64,000 nucleotides of DNA from contig JAVMKO010000001.1 in the NCBI GenBank assembly GCA_032164245.1, positions 17,087,603-17,151,602 of the forward strand, written 5' to 3'. Position 1 is the stretch's first letter, and the number at the start of each line of letters is the position of its first letter. Below the pieces are notes generated by a model. The model was not told the DNA's origin. It did no database searches and saw only the letters and a program-made list of their open reading frames with translations. Below, piece by piece: positions 63,294 through 64,000 of the stretch. The translations under genes were made by a program, and so were the position numbers. Source of the stretch: Sternotherus odoratus. Its lineage: Eukaryota; Chordata; Testudines; Kinosternidae.

Positions 63294-64000
63294 TATGGAA
63301 TCCAGATGACTTCTGGGCCCCCTATGGCATCATTGCCTGAATAAGTCCTGAGAAGAAACTTTGACTTAACTTAACCAGGTTAAAGGGTACAGCTCTACAG
63401 TGCCCATGGCAAGAATGGCCATAATAGCATATATTCTATCTTACAAAGATTTCCATAATAATAAAGATTTCCTTTGAGGAAAATACTTACTTGTTACTAG
63501 AAAAATCCTCATGTTAAATGCTCATAGTTCAATACTCTTGAAATGTTTATCCCAACTGATTGAAGTATTAATTTCTGATTTAGAGCTTCTAGAGATTCAA
63601 CAGAGGCATAGATATAGAAACACATTATAAGGAGTAATTACTGTGCATGTTGATTAGACCAGATGCAGGCTTAAAAGACTCAAATACATCCCTGAAGACA
63701 ATGGAGTTATCCCAGGGTGAATTTGACCCCAAAATCTTCAAATCTGTATTTGATAAGCACTCACTCAGTTTCTATTGAGTTTTACTGACTTCAGTATATA
63801 TTGTAACAGAGACTTCATTTTACCCTCATGATAGTGCAGGTCATTTTATACCGATGAAGAACATACCATTACTTTTCCACCAGTGTTTTAAACTATATTC
63901 AACAGCTCCAAGGCACTAATATATGTGTAAGCAGTATAAATGGTATTATTTTTTCATGGGGGGTGGGTGTTTAAAAAGAACAGAAACATCAGCTGAACAG
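63294..64000. other. Right flank without recognised genes
   Basis: AT-rich DNA; no feature identified. Confidence 0.5.

Noticed and set aside
1..64000. CRISPR arrays, operons, bacterial promoters or ribosome binding sites
   Set aside because: Repeat content, splice signals and polyadenylation signals identify vertebrate nuclear DNA, and no regularly spaced short repeats with unique spacers occur.

Overview
This window is vertebrate nuclear DNA, most probably from a turtle (cryptodiran) or another non-avian sauropsid. The reasons are the repeat mixture: CR1 LINE fragments whose 3' ends carry ATTCTRTGATTCT-type repeats, old MIR-like SINEs, a tRNA-related SINE, many short hAT, Tigger-type and Harbinger-type elements with terminal inverted repeats, solo LTRs, and a Gypsy element with a SCAN-like capsid. 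The species call is inference. I recognise no host protein-coding exon, rRNA, working tRNA gene or CRISPR array. All convincing coding sequence belongs to mobile elements.

Layout. 1-30.8 kb is AT-rich, apparently intergenic or intronic DNA. It holds hAT MITEs (1675, 5097, 15947, 22306, 23201, 24283, 29081), a Harbinger-type MITE (13223), two Tigger-type elements (23726, 26158), two solo LTRs of one family in opposite orientations (7624 and 18796), CR1 pieces (8760, 13685, 28050), MIR-like pieces and a minisatellite (6468).

30,844-35,359 is a complete PIF/Harbinger DNA transposon of 4,516 bp with a TAA target duplication. It has an intact 458-aa DDE transposase gene on the + strand and a two-exon Myb/SANT-like gene on the - strand that runs toward it. 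A third small gene, predicted here as a two-exon 99-aa protein, lies antisense and wholly inside the Myb-gene intron. In known Harbinger elements the transposase and the Myb-like protein act together: the Myb-like partner binds the ends and helps bring the transposase to the nucleus. The third product has no function I can name.

35.5-55.5 kb is again old repeat-rich DNA: CR1 fragments (35490, 37600, 41640, 47630, 47895, 48830, 55170), hAT elements (38856, 45350), a Tigger-type element carrying a 47-bp minisatellite (43657), a candidate LTR (40310) with a foldback repeat inside it, and foldback elements (49655, 53429).

55,561-63,293 is a tandem Gypsy-type array on the - strand: LTR - gag/pro - LTR - gag/pro - LTR, with a 2,780-bp period and almost no divergence between the units. 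Each unit has a tRNA-Pro-type primer site and a polypurine tract. One long frame encodes a SCAN-like capsid, a CCHC zinc knuckle, a retropepsin-like domain and a C-terminal CxxC/CxxC segment, but there is no reverse transcriptase, RNase H or integrase. One early in-frame TAA is shared by both units. The leftmost LTR is split by a 1.4-kb retroelement-like insert full of C-rich and G-rich minisatellite.
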